From contig NZ_FNEK01000014.1 of assembly GCF_900099935.1 (NCBI RefSeq), positions 32,138 through 96,137 on the forward strand: 64,000 nt of DNA. The letters run 5' to 3'. This DNA is from Aliiruegeria lutimaris (GTDB lineage: Bacteria; Pseudomonadota; Alphaproteobacteria; Rhodobacterales; Rhodobacteraceae). The translations under genes and the position numbers were made by a program. Positions 25,267 to 34,197 of this stretch are shown here, piece after piece. The notes under the pieces were generated by a model. The model searched no databases, was not told the origin of the DNA, and worked only from the letters and a program-made list of their open reading frames with translations. Positions within the stretch are counted from its first letter, which is position 1. Each line of letters starts with the position of its first letter.

Positions 25267-26484
25267 CTATTCTCCGAAGAGCTTGGCGATTTCCGCGTTC
25301 ATCTCGGCCGCGGTGATTTCCCCGGTGAGCGCACGCTGCATCGACACCGGCCAGACGGTGTTCACGAAGTCCGAGGTTTCGGAGCGGTTCGGGAGCAGCT
25401 GGGCGAAGGGCAGCGAGTCCATCGTCGCCTTGACGAAACGCTCCGGGTGGAGCGACCAGCCGGCGCTGTCGGTTTTCGTCACCGGAAGCTGGCCCGTGGC
25501 CTCGTTGAACATCGTGTTGTTGCCGGCCGTCGAAAGGAAGGAGATCCATTTCCACGCCGCGTCCTTGTCCTCGGCGGTGGAGAAGACCGCCGTGCTCTCG
25601 TCGCCGAAGGCCGTCCAGTGGCCGCCGCCGCATTCCGGGACCGCCGCCGCCGAGACCTTGTCGCCAAGCGCTTCGACCATGCCGTTGGCCGAGCCGATAT
25701 GGTGGATCGTCATGGCCGTGGTTCCGGCCTTGAAGGCGCCGATGATTTCCTGGAACCCGTCATTGGGGGCCGAGGGCGGGAAGACGCCGTCTTCGCGGAA
25801 GAGGTCGACAACGAACTGCGTGCCCGCGAGTGCTGCGTCGTTTTCCATGCCGCCGACGAGGTTTACCCCCTCGCGGCTGAGCGTGAAGCTGGCCCAGTGG
25901 TCGTGCCCGCCCTTGGCGCCCCGGAAACCGAAGCCGTAGACATCCATCTGCCCGTTGCCGTCGGTGTCCCGCGTGAGGGCCTTGGCAACCTCGCGGAACT
26001 CGTCGCAGGTCGTGGGCACGGTGAGGCCCAGTTCGTCGAACATGTCGGCGCGGTAATAGAGGTAGAGTGCCACGTACTGCACTGGCAGATAATAGTTTTC
26101 ACCATCCTCGGCCTTGGTCAGGTCAAGCAGGTTGTCCAGCAGGTCGGCCTTGCCCTCCCAGGCGTCGATCCGCGCTGCGAGCGGCTCCAGAGCGCCCATT
26201 TCGAGAAGTCGCGGCTGGGCGAACATCTTGACCATCGCCGCATCCGGCGCGTTGCCCCCGACGATGGAGGTGTAGAGCGTGTCGTAATAGCTGTTCCAGG
26301 GAACGTTCTCGGCCTCAATCGTGATACCGGGATTGGCCTCTTCGAACGCGGCAACCAATTCGTCCATCGGGTTGTCGGCATTGTCGAAATGGTACCAGAA
26401 GCGCACCGTGCTGTCGGCACTGGCCGCGCCCGTCGCGAGCGCGAGAAGGCTGGCCGTCAGGCCCAGTCTCATGGTTGTCTTCAT
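25267..26484 (-). CDS. Extracellular sugar-binding protein of CUT1 ABC importer
   Basis: A 405-residue family-1 solute-binding protein. The signal peptide ends GAASA at residue 23. The mature start STVRFWYHFDNADNPMDELV is typical of maltose/UgpB-like proteins. Later blocks include VPWNSYYDTLYTSIVGGNAP and a TAMTIHHIGSANGM segment common to this family. The start has GGAGGAAACG upstream. The gene lies 28 bp after the esterase in the GntR operon, so the esterase may act on the imported ligand. The sugar is not identifiable from sequence. Confidence 0.9.
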   Translation of the reverse strand: MKTTMRLGLTASLLALATGAASADSTVRFWYHFDNADNPMDELVAAFEEANPGITIEAENVPWNSYYDTLYTSIVGGNAPDAAMVKMFAQPRLLEMGALEPLAARIDAWEGKADLLDNLLDLTKAEDGENYYLPVQYVALYLYYRADMFDELGLTVPTTCDEFREVAKALTRDTDGNGQMDVYGFGFRGAKGGHDHWASFTLSREGVNLVGGMENDAALAGTQFVVDLFREDGVFPPSAPNDGFQEIIGAFKAGTTAMTIHHIGSANGMVEALGDKVSAAAVPECGGGHWTAFGDESTAVFSTAEDKDAAWKWISFLSTAGNNTMFNEATGQLPVTKTDSAGWSLHPERFVKATMDSLPFAQLLPNRSETSDFVNTVWPVSMQRALTGEITAAEMNAEIAKLFGE

Positions 26485-26512
26485 TTTCGTTTCCTCCCTT
26501 TTTTGTGTTCGC

Positions 26513-27421
26513 TCAGGGGATCATCTCCCTGAACGCCTCTCCCACCCGCTCGAAGGCGTCTTGCGCTTCCGGAAGGGCATTTCCCATCTGCATGAAACCG
26601 TGGATCACGCCACCGCAGAGGTCGTGGCGGTCATTGCGTCCGACGGCCCTGAGACGCGCCACCAGCAGCTCGGTGTCGGATCGCAACGGATCCAGTTCGG
26701 CCGAGTTGAGGTAGAGCGGTGGCAACCGGGCGAGGTCGGAGTCCGATGCGCAAAGCGGGGCCACCAAAGGGTCCGCGCGCTGTTCAGGCGGGGCGTACAG
26801 GTTCCAGTAGGCCCGCATTCCTGCCTGTGTCAGGCCGGGTCCATTGGCCTGTTCGACATAGGAGTCCGTTTCGAAATCCGCACCATAGACACCGTAGAAG
26901 AGCAGCGCCGCCGCAGGCAGGTCGCGGCCTTCCGCGAGCAGCCGCAACATGAGCGCAAGGCAGAGGTTTGCCCCCGCGCTGTCGCCGGCAATGCTCCACC
27001 GCCGGTCTGGTTGACAGGCCTCCCAGGCGGCAAGGCAGTCCTCGAGACCGCCGGGATAGGGATGCTCCGGAGCCAGCCGGTAATCGATGGTCAGAACCGG
27101 CGCCCGGCAGGCGATTGCGAGCCGACGGGCCGCGCCCTCATGGGTTGCCGGCGAGCAGAACGCCCAGCCGCCGCCATGCACATGCAGGATCGCGTCGCGG
27201 CCCCTGTCATTCCCGGGAACCACCAGGCGCGACGGCATGCCCGCGTGCAGGACGGTTCTCGCCTCGGCCATCTCCGGCAGGTTCTCGTTCCACCGAAGGT
27301 TGTTCAGCAATGCCAGTGTCCGCCCATGCGGTGCGGAGACATCGGTCGGATGCGGCAGACCCGCATCCTCCTTCTCCAGCCGGTCGAGGATCGACTGCAT
27401 CGATGCGCTTGGCTGCCTCAT
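26513..27421 (-). CDS. Alpha/beta hydrolase of the HSL (hormone-sensitive lipase) family
   Basis: A 302-residue esterase. The oxyanion motif is HVHGGGWAF (about residue 83), the nucleophile elbow GDSAGANL (Ser near 150), the acid in LYLNSAELDPLRSD and the catalytic His in GGVIHGFMQMG. It has no signal peptide, so it is a cytoplasmic esterase, perhaps a deacylase for an acylated sugar taken up by the neighbouring ABC importer (inference). The start at 27421 overlaps the gntR stop (ATGA); upstream open frame to 27616 is the gntR shadow. Confidence 0.88.
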   Translation of the reverse strand: MRQPSASMQSILDRLEKEDAGLPHPTDVSAPHGRTLALLNNLRWNENLPEMAEARTVLHAGMPSRLVVPGNDRGRDAILHVHGGGWAFCSPATHEGAARRLAIACRAPVLTIDYRLAPEHPYPGGLEDCLAAWEACQPDRRWSIAGDSAGANLCLALMLRLLAEGRDLPAAALLFYGVYGADFETDSYVEQANGPGLTQAGMRAYWNLYAPPEQRADPLVAPLCASDSDLARLPPLYLNSAELDPLRSDTELLVARLRAVGRNDRHDLCGGVIHGFMQMGNALPEAQDAFERVGEAFREMIP

Positions 27422-28116
27422 GCGGTGTTCCCATCTGTCAGGTCCGGACCGAAATCCACGATGGTCGAAATGTGGTGGCGCAAGACCTCCGCGAGCCGCG
27501 GCGCGTCGCGGGCACGCAGGGCATCGAGGATCGGCACATGCCGCTCCGCGGTCTCCTCGAGGTCCCGCAACTGGCCGGATTTCATGATCTTGAAACGATG
27601 GACGTGCACCAGGCACCGCCGGAGGATCGGCGTCACCAGCGGTAGGTCCGCGGCTTCGAAGAGCGCGAGGTGAAATGCCCGATCATGTGCCGCAAGCCCG
27701 TATTCATCGGCATCCCGCGCGGCGTTGCGCATGTCGTTGAGCTTGCCATGCAGGATATCGTAGAGATCGGCACCGGCCCATCGCATCAGGCGGTCGATGC
27801 TGTCGCATTCGATACTCAGCCGAAGCGCGATCAGCACCTGCGCATCGGCCGAATGGCATGGCGCGACCGACGTTCCCCGGCGCGGCAGCCGCGTAACCAA
27901 CCCCTCCTCGTTGAGCCGCATCAGGGCTTCGCGGATCGTCCCCTGGCTACAGTCGAAGCGCTCGGCGAGATCGAGTTCAATCAAGGCGCTTTCCGGGACT
28001 GCCAGGCCCAGAACGATCTCCCGCTGCAACTCGCCATAGACGGTCTCGCTCCGCCGTCCGGACGGTCGCGTCACGGCTGTTCTGGCTGCTTGGCGATGAG
28101 CGGTCTCGGAAACCAT
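27418..28116 (-). CDS. GntR-family regulator (FCD subfamily)
   Basis: A 232-residue regulator. The N-terminal winged helix includes the LAERFDCSQGTIREALMRLNEEGLV region. A C-terminal all-helical FCD ligand-binding domain carries metal-site residues (Asp and His in DADEYGLAAHDRAFH, His in RCLVHVHR and RHHIST). The start at 28116 (MVSETAHR) is chosen; a TTG at 28173 would lie inside the operator. It heads the minus-strand operon (esterase, binding protein, permeases, isomerase, oxidoreductase), is divergent from the ATPase, and probably represses both through the twin TTATCGATAA site. Confidence 0.88.
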   Translation of the reverse strand: MVSETAHRQAARTAVTRPSGRRSETVYGELQREIVLGLAVPESALIELDLAERFDCSQGTIREALMRLNEEGLVTRLPRRGTSVAPCHSADAQVLIALRLSIECDSIDRLMRWAGADLYDILHGKLNDMRNAARDADEYGLAAHDRAFHLALFEAADLPLVTPILRRCLVHVHRFKIMKSGQLRDLEETAERHVPILDALRARDAPRLAEVLRHHISTIVDFGPDLTDGNTA

Positions 28117-28160
28117 CTCTGTGTTACGCCCTCCGACAACGGGTGAATCTTGCAGGTTGA

Positions 28161-28188
28161 TTATCGATAACAAGCAAATTATCGATAA
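28161..28188. promoter_or_regulatory. Twin TTATCGATAA palindromes, candidate GntR operator
   Basis: Two perfect copies of the 10-bp palindrome TTATCGATAA occupy 28161-28170 and 28179-28188, 18 bp from centre to centre. The second extends to ATTATCGATAAT. They lie 45 bp before the gntR start and 60 bp before the divergent ATPase start, exactly where one regulator would control both. The block is AT-rich within a GC-rich genome. Confidence 0.75.
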
Positions 28189-28247
28189 TGCAATGATGAA
28201 TGTCGCGCAAACCGGCCCCGGGGGCCGTCAAGACGGGAGGAGCGGCG

Positions 28248-29324
28248 ATGGCTGAGGTGCGGCTGGAAGGAATCGTCAAGGATTACGGTGGCTTCCGTGC
28301 GATCCATGACGTGGACCTTGATGTCGCCGATGGCGAGTTTGTTGTCTTCGTTGGTCCATCGGGTTGCGGGAAATCCACCTTGTTACGGATGATTGCAGGG
28401 CTGGAGGAGATCTCTGCCGGGCGACTCACGATCGGTGGGAGGCTCGTCAACGAGGTCGAGCCGCGCGACCGCGATGTCGCAATGGTCTTTCAGGATTATG
28501 CCCTCTATCCGCATATGACGATTGCCGAAAATATCGGATTCGGGTTGCGCATGCGCGACTGGAAGAAGTCCGATATCGAGCGGAAGGTGCTGGAAAGCGC
28601 CCGCATATTGCAGATCGAATCACTGCTCGACCGGCGGCCCGCGCAGCTCTCTGGCGGCCAGCGGCAGCGCGCAGCCATGGGGCGGGCAATTGTGCGCGAA
28701 CCGTCGCTCTTTCTGTTCGACGAGCCGCTGTCGAACCTCGACGCCAAGCTTCGGGTCGAGATGCGCACCCAGATCAAGCGTCTGCACGCCATGCTCGGCA
28801 CAACGACTATCTACGTGACACATGACCAGACTGAGGCGCTGACGCTGGCCGACCGAGTGGTGGTGCTGGACGAAGGTCGCGTGGTGCAGGAGGGGCATCC
28901 GCTGGAACTTTACGAGCGGCCCAATTGCCGTTTCGTGGGCGAATTCATCGGCTCACCCCAGATGAATATCCTCGATGCGGTCATAGACAGAACCGGGGCA
29001 CAGACCATGATCCGTGTCGGAGCGGCGTCCGTTCCGATCCACGATCTGCCGCTCCCGGACGCGACGCATGTGGATGTCGGAATTCGCCCCGAGCATATCT
29101 ACTGGACCTCGCTCGACGAGGGGCTGTTGACGCCGAAGATCGACGTTTATGAGCCCTTGGGATCCGACACCATGGCGATCTGCGATCTGGACGGGCAGGA
29201 ACTCACCGCCCGTCTCGACCCGAAAGTTCGGATCAAGCGGAACGAGTTCATCGGTCTGGGATTCGATGCCGACAACCTCCATTTCTTCGACCCGCGAGAT
29301 GGCGCCCGGATCAAACCTGTCTGA
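28248..29324 (+). CDS. ABC transporter ATPase (UgpC/MsmK type)
   Basis: A 358-residue sugar-importer ATPase. Walker A is GPSGCGKST (about residue 36), the Q-loop VFQDYALYPHM, the signature LSGGQRQRAAMGRAI, Walker B LFLFDEPLSNLD and the H-loop VTHDQTEA. A C-terminal OB/TOBE regulatory domain follows (about residues 235-358). The start at 28248 has GGGAGGAG upstream. It is transcribed divergently from its importer operon under the shared GntR operator. This completes a CUT1 transporter whose other subunits are on the opposite strand. Confidence 0.94.
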   Translation: MAEVRLEGIVKDYGGFRAIHDVDLDVADGEFVVFVGPSGCGKSTLLRMIAGLEEISAGRLTIGGRLVNEVEPRDRDVAMVFQDYALYPHMTIAENIGFGLRMRDWKKSDIERKVLESARILQIESLLDRRPAQLSGGQRQRAAMGRAIVREPSLFLFDEPLSNLDAKLRVEMRTQIKRLHAMLGTTTIYVTHDQTEALTLADRVVVLDEGRVVQEGHPLELYERPNCRFVGEFIGSPQMNILDAVIDRTGAQTMIRVGAASVPIHDLPLPDATHVDVGIRPEHIYWTSLDEGLLTPKIDVYEPLGSDTMAICDLDGQELTARLDPKVRIKRNEFIGLGFDADNLHFFDPRDGARIKPV

Positions 29325-29441
29325 TCCATCCGCGCCGGCGCGTGAACCGGGTTTGGGCTGCGGGCGTGCCAGTTACGCAGACCGGGGCCGGTTGTGGTGG
29401 GACTGGCGGTCACCTGCCAAGACCACTTCGAGGACGGTCAA

Positions 29442-30890
29442 TCAGGCACAGAGAACCTTTCCTGAGGCCTCTGTCACCTCTGTCCCGGGCATGAACGCGA
29501 GACGCCCGTTGACATAGACTCTCAGGATCCCCTCCGCGGGCGTCACGGGGGCGTCGTAGCGCGCTGCGTCCCTGACCCGGGCAGCATCGAAGAGCACGAG
29601 ATCCGCAGCAGCGCCCACCTCGATCCTTCCGCGATCGGAAAGCCCCAGAACCGCAGCCGTCTGGCCTGACATCTTGGCCACCGCCGAGGCGAGAGGCAGC
29701 AATGACCTGTCCCGAACGTAATGTCACAGAACACGCGGGAATGTTCCCCACAGACGCGGATGCGGGCGCCTGTCGCGCGGGAGGCCGTCGGATCCGACAA
29801 GCGACGGCGGCCATGACAGGATCCGTTCAAGATCGTCATCGTCCATCTGGTGATAGATGGCGCCGCCGGGCTTCAACCGTTTCAGGGCGGTCATCTGGTC
29901 CACGCCCCACCCCGCCGCGACCTCCTCCAGATCGCGGCCGGCCATCTCGGGATGCGAGTCGGACCAGCTCACGGTCACCTTTCGGCTGTCCTGGGCGAAA
30001 TTTTCTATCAGGACAGTGGAACTGGCCGTGAAGGGGTAGACGTCGATGTCGAGGCGAATTTTCTGCCGGGCCGCCTCGATCATCGCAAGCGTCGTTCGAG
30101 AAAGCCCGAACGCCGCTTCACCGCAGCACTTATGGTGCGAGATCAGCGTGCGTGCCCCGCTGCGGCGCGCGATATCGATCGTCTCGGCGACCGCAGAAAC
30201 CACCGCGGTATGTTCGTCGCGCCTATGCGTGGTCCACAGCCGCCCGGCATTGGCGACATCGGTGACGAGCGCGAGCAGTTCCTCGGTGGCGGTGGCTTTC
30301 GCCGGCGGGTAGGCAAGCCCGGCCGACAGACCGATGGCCCCCTGCTCCAGCGCGGCGGCGAGGTCGCTTCGCATGGCAGCGATTTCAGCCGCCGAAGCGG
30401 GGCCGGTCAGATCCTCGACCGCGCGCGCCCGGAGGACCGTGTGTCCGACAAGCGGAACGACATTGACCGCCGGCCCGGCGCGCCGCAATGCGTCCAGGAA
30501 GTCACCGAAGCTCTGGTATCTGTATTCTTCCGCCGTCGCGATCAGGTCGAGGGGTGGAACCGGCACATTCCGCCGGGAGAGCGGGCTCGGGCCGAGGCTG
30601 ATGCCGCAATTTCCGGTAACGACCGTGGTGACGCCCTGGCTCAGTTTCGGCAGGATGGTTTCCCGGACGATCGCCGCGGCATCATCATGGGTATGCACAT
30701 CGATAAAACCGGGCGCGAGGGCGTAACCGGACGCCTCCACGACCTCGCGTGACGACAGCGAAAGGTCGGAGCCGATCCGGACGATCCGCCCCCCTGCAAC
30801 GGCGATATCGGCAATCTTGGGATCTTCCCCCGAACCGTCGAAGACCTGCGCGCCGCGGATCAACAGGTCGCATTCAAAGTCACCGCTCAT
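29442..30890 (-). pseudogene. N-acyl-D-amino-acid deacylase interrupted by one in-frame opal codon
   Basis: Read through one TGA (29726-29724), this is a 482-residue D-aminoacylase of the amidohydrolase superfamily. It has the N-terminal CDLLIRGAQVFDGSGEDP, the metal motif FIDVHTHDD, the LISHHKCCG segment, GSDGLPRDRRPHPRLWGTFP and the C-terminal SDRGRIEVGAAADLVLFD. The stop falls in ...GTFPRVL-stop-HYVRDRSLL, where the family has Gly (VLGxYVR). So GGA to TGA is a single-base change, and the last 94 codons remain clean and in frame. The start at 30890 overlaps the stop of the upstream gene. It deacylates N-acyl-D-amino acids in its family. Truncation here would remove the C-terminal part of the barrel and the small beta domain. 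Confidence 0.85.
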
Positions 30891-31822
30891 CCCTGATCTC
30901 TTTCCACCCAGGAGACGACATCGCCGCCCCGGGTTCCGATGGTCGTTCCGTCGCGTAGGATGCAATAGGCCTCCTGCACGATCCGGCCCACCACGCGATT
31001 GTCGGCAATCACCGGATCTCCCCGGCGCACCGGACACCCTTCCCATTCCGGGCGACGCCAATCGGCATCGCAGGACTGAAAGGCAACAGGCCGGTCCGTC
31101 CCCGGATGGATGACCAATGCACGCAACATATCCCCTTCCCGTACGGCCAGCCCGCCAATGCCACATTGTTGCGCGGAAGCATCGCCGGGCGAGGCAAAGT
31201 CGATAATCGCCGACACGGCAAGTTGGGCCATGGCACTGTGCGGAAAGATCGAGTTGTGCAGAACGCCAATCGCAAGCCCCGTGGACGGGTCCGAAACCAA
31301 AGCGGACCCGATATCGTCCCGGGCATCGACCGACAACGAGTTGGACAGGGCAATCTCGCCATTTAGATTCATAACGATCAGCCCGGCATCCAGGTCCGGA
31401 TAGGCCGAGAGCGCAGCATCGATGGCTCGCGTGGGCGTGGCGCCCTTGGCCATCGCAGCGAGCGCGACCATGTTCGGTGGCAATCCGTCCGGTCGCGGCA
31501 TGTTCGGCAACCGATGGCCGGTCATCAATCCGGCCGCGGGATCGGCGGGGGTGAATTGCGACAGCGGTTCGGGGCGATCCGGACCGGAGGACATCAGAAC
31601 GGCATGGCGGGCGGTTTCCAGTGCGCCCCACCCCGCCGAGGCGAGGATCGCCTTCGCACCACCCCTCTGCGTATCAAGTTTCAGAAGCTGGCCATCGGGT
31701 GACAGCGCGGCAAGGCTGACGAACCCACCGATTGCGCCTCGGCCGACCGCTTCCACCGCGCCAAGCCCGGCAATTGCCGCGCGGGCCGTGCCGGCCCGTT
31801 GAACTGCTATCCCGATCGTCAC
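30887..31822 (-). CDS. Uncharacterised protein linked to peptide-transporter operons
   Basis: A 311-residue protein with no signal peptide. It opens MTIGIAVQRAG...AVEAVGRGAIGGFVSLAAL, and has an Ala/Gly-rich core with ALSPDGQLLKLDTQRGGAKA and LIVMNLNGEIALSNSLSVD. I do not recognise a characterised enzyme; it recalls a family annotated only as a DUF (possibly DUF6963), with a fold reminiscent of Ntn-type hydrolases. It is tightly coupled to both neighbours: the start overlaps the ABC ATPase stop and the stop overlaps the deacylase start (ATGA each time). It therefore belonged to a D-peptide or N-acyl-amino-acid uptake operon. Its reading frame is intact although both neighbours are damaged. 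Confidence 0.7.
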   Translation of the reverse strand: MTIGIAVQRAGTARAAIAGLGAVEAVGRGAIGGFVSLAALSPDGQLLKLDTQRGGAKAILASAGWGALETARHAVLMSSGPDRPEPLSQFTPADPAAGLMTGHRLPNMPRPDGLPPNMVALAAMAKGATPTRAIDAALSAYPDLDAGLIVMNLNGEIALSNSLSVDARDDIGSALVSDPSTGLAIGVLHNSIFPHSAMAQLAVSAIIDFASPGDASAQQCGIGGLAVREGDMLRALVIHPGTDRPVAFQSCDADWRRPEWEGCPVRRGDPVIADNRVVGRIVQEAYCILRDGTTIGTRGGDVVSWVERDQG

Positions 31823-32565
31823 TGCGCCACCATGTGGCCCGGCGCCACCTCTGCAAGTGCTCCCATCGGAAGCGTTTCTGTTTCGATCTCCGGCATCGCG
31901 CCACGGGTGCGCGTCGGGTCTGGAACCGGCACCGCGGCCAGAAGAGCACGGGTATAGGGATGGGCGGGAGCGTTCAGGATCGCCTTGCGTGGTCCGATCT
32001 CCACGATCCGACCCTGCCGCATGACGGCGACGCGATGGGCCATCTCCTCGACCACGGCCATGTCGTGGCTGATGAACAGATAGGCCAGCCCGAGGCTTTG
32101 CTGAAGCTCCAGCATGAGTTCCAGCACCTGCGCCTGAACACTGACATCGAGGGCGGATGTCGGCTCGTCGGCGACGATCAGTTTCGGGTTGACCGACAGG
32201 GCGCGGGCTATCGACAGGCGCTGCCGCTGGCCACCGGAAAACTCGTGCGGGAAGCGGCGAATGTGATCCGGTTCGAGCCCCACACGGTGAAACAAGTCTT
32301 CGACGCGATCCTGCAACGCGCTGCCGGAGGCGATACCGTGGATCACCATCGGTTCGGCCACAAGCCGCCCGGCGCTGATGCGCGGGTTGAGGGAGGCAAA
32401 AGGGTCCTGGAAGATCATCTGCATCTGGCGCCGCGCCTGCCGGAGACCTTTCGGGCCATAGCCGCGCACGTCCATCCCGTCTACGATGATCGTCCCACTG
32501 TCGAGTTCCAGCAGGCGCAGGAGGGCCCGCCCGGAACGGGAGAGGCCTTTTCGGCCACTCGGCAT
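31819..32565 (-). pseudogene. Oligopeptide ABC transporter ATPase (OppF-like), 5'-truncated
   Basis: Retains the Q-loop ([13 protein letters not shown]), signature (FSGGQRQRLSIARAL), Walker B (LIVADEPTSALDVS), H-loop (LFISHDMAVV) and the oligopeptide-type C-terminus (PAHPYTRALLAAVP). Homology starts abruptly at GRALLRLLELDSG, which in the family directly follows the Walker A GESGSGKSTT. The first 12 residues (MPSGRKGLSRS) are unrelated. About 50-60 N-terminal codons, including the nucleotide-binding P-loop, are gone, so it cannot bind ATP normally. The breakpoint is near 32533-32545. No permease genes remain upstream; a plus-strand cation transporter begins 40 bp beyond. Confidence 0.85.
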
Positions 32566-32604
32566 TGGAGTAATAGCCGCAAGGAGCTATCTGGAGGCAC
32601 CGCC

Positions 32605-33441
32605 TTGGACCAGGCTGTAAAGTACCGAGTGACAGGAATGGATTGCCCGTCCTGCGCCGCGAAGATCGAAAAGGCAGTGCACTCCGCAGGGGTCGAGAAC
32701 CCGAAGATTTCGACAGCGTCCCAAATCCTCACCCTCAACGTGACCCGGGACGATGGGCGCCTGCTCGACGTCGAGCGCGCCATCGCCGAGGCCGGCTATC
32801 ACCTCGACCGTCTGCTGCCCGACGCCGCGAAGACACCGCTAAAGACCCAGCCGCATATCACGGCTGCATACAGGCGGGCCCTCTGGATCGTGATCGTTCT
32901 CAATGTGGGTTACGGCTTGATCGAGATGGTCGGAGGCTTCCTTGCCGGCTCGCAGGCATTGAAGGCGGACGCCCTCGACTTCCTCGGTGACGGTCTGATC
33001 ACCTTCCTTGGTGTTCTGGCAATTGGCTGGAGCTTGCTGTGGCGGGCGCGATCGGCCCTCGTTCAGTGCTTGTTCCTCGGAGCGCTCGGGCTGGGCGTGG
33101 TTGGCAACACGGTCTGGCGCCTGTTCGCGCAACAGCCGGTCGAAGCCGAACTCATGGGCGCGGTGGCGCTTGTCGCCCTCGCCGTGAACGTCGCGGCAGC
33201 ACTGGTGCTTGTCCCCCACCGTGCCGGGGACGCGAATGTACGGGCGGTTTGGCTGTTCTCGCGCAACGACGCCATCGGCAATGCCGCCGTTGTCGTGGCC
33301 GCAATCCTGGTTGCCCTGACCGGCACAGCCTGGCCGGACCTGATTGTCGCTTTCGCGATTGCGGCGCTCTTTTTACACTCGTCCCTGGTCATTATTCGCG
33401 ACGCGCTTCGGGATATCGCGACCGGACGGCCCACTGACTGA
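32605..33441 (+). CDS. Heavy-metal cation efflux protein with N-terminal HMA domain
   Basis: A 278-residue inner-membrane protein. A heavy-metal-associated domain covers residues 1-65, with the metal-binding GMDCPSCAAKIEKAV (C-x2-C). Six membrane helices of the cation diffusion facilitator family follow. The CDF metal site is suggested by ADALDFLGDGLITFLG (Asp/Asp) and WLFSRNDAIGNAAVV (Asn/Asp replacing the usual HxxxD). The TTG start at 32605 follows CTGGAGGC at good spacing; an ATG at 32638 is possible. It starts only about 60 bp from the truncated ATPase breakpoint, so its native promoter may have been lost or replaced. Confidence 0.85.
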   Translation: MDQAVKYRVTGMDCPSCAAKIEKAVHSAGVENPKISTASQILTLNVTRDDGRLLDVERAIAEAGYHLDRLLPDAAKTPLKTQPHITAAYRRALWIVIVLNVGYGLIEMVGGFLAGSQALKADALDFLGDGLITFLGVLAIGWSLLWRARSALVQCLFLGALGLGVVGNTVWRLFAQQPVEAELMGAVALVALAVNVAAALVLVPHRAGDANVRAVWLFSRNDAIGNAAVVVAAILVALTGTAWPDLIVAFAIAALFLHSSLVIIRDALRDIATGRPTD

Positions 33442-33510
33442 CCAGTCGGCGTGTTCCCGTGTTGTCGAACCGTCCGTCGATACCGCCCTTCTCGTGACCA
33501 GGCACCGCGC

Positions 33511-33778
33511 CCCCGAGTTTGCATAAATGCGGACCGAGGCGTGGACGGAACCCAACATTCGTATTCGTCGGAAGGGCTGCACCCTTCGTTCCCGTCGTCG
33601 GAAACACAGGATCGAACTCCCTGCCCGCTTGTCGAGCCGACGGCCAGTTTCCGACAGTTGCGGGGCACCGGTCCCTTCGAGCCCGCGCAGTATGATCGGA
33701 GTAAGTCCCGAAGGTATCGGGATGGCGTCGCTCGCCGTTGATCTTCACGAACATCTCGCCCGGCGGCCACCGCCATTG
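33511..33778 (-). mobile_element. IS6-family transposase relic, frameshifted and internally deleted
   Basis: Minus-strand fragments in three frames align in order to an IS6-type DDE transposase. They are WPPGEMFVKINGERR (33.75-33.78 kb), RDLLRSYCAGSKG, then ETGRRLDKRAG and FRRRERRVQPFRRIRMLGSV, followed by HASVRIYANSG. The intact family reads ...DEMFVKINGERRY..., TDGLRSY..., ETGRWLNNRAENSHLPFRRRERAM..., SVHASVHNHFN. About 40 codons are missing between the first two pieces. The catalytic Glu position (RAEN) reads Gly. Terminal inverted repeats could not be identified. It marks past insertion in a region with several broken genes. Confidence 0.8.
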
Positions 33779-33785
33779 CGAACCT

Positions 33786-34197
33786 GACCGCGGGAGCTCT
33801 GTGCATCTCTTGCGGCTTTTGGAGGCGAAGATCGGAACGCCCCGGATCCATCAGAACGACCGGTATCGATCAGACGCCCTCGCTGCAGATCGCCTGACAA
33901 CGGGTGCCGAGATCTGTCTTGATTGGCGTTCTGACAGGCGACAAACTGCTCGCTACATTGGATCGTCAAGGAGTTTTCAACATGCGACCGAAAGCGCTGA
34001 CGGCCTTTATGCTATTTAGGCCCGCTGTTGCCATCCGCGACTTTTTCGAGACTGGCCAGGCCGATACAGGCCATTTTCGCAGTGCTAGACAGGTTTTTCG
34101 GGTGTTTTATCCGCGCTGCTCCGACCGTTTTTTCCGAAATGGACGGACGGCGCCGCACTCTATTCAAGGGCCCTTGCAACAGACAGCGACTGCTCAC
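33786..34197. other. Gap upstream of the large repeat protein
   Basis: About 410 bp with no confident gene. A good Shine-Dalgarno (AAGGAG at 33969-33974) precedes an ATG at 33982. That ATG is in frame with the downstream protein and would add 72 residues before the signal peptide. The segment is AT-richer than its surroundings and carries several TTTTTC runs, consistent with a promoter or leader region. Confidence 0.4.

Noticed and set aside
29724..29726. Selenocysteine at the opal codon of the D-aminoacylase
   Set aside because: Family members have Gly there, no Sec or Cys function is known for the position, and no convincing stem-loop was seen right after the codon.
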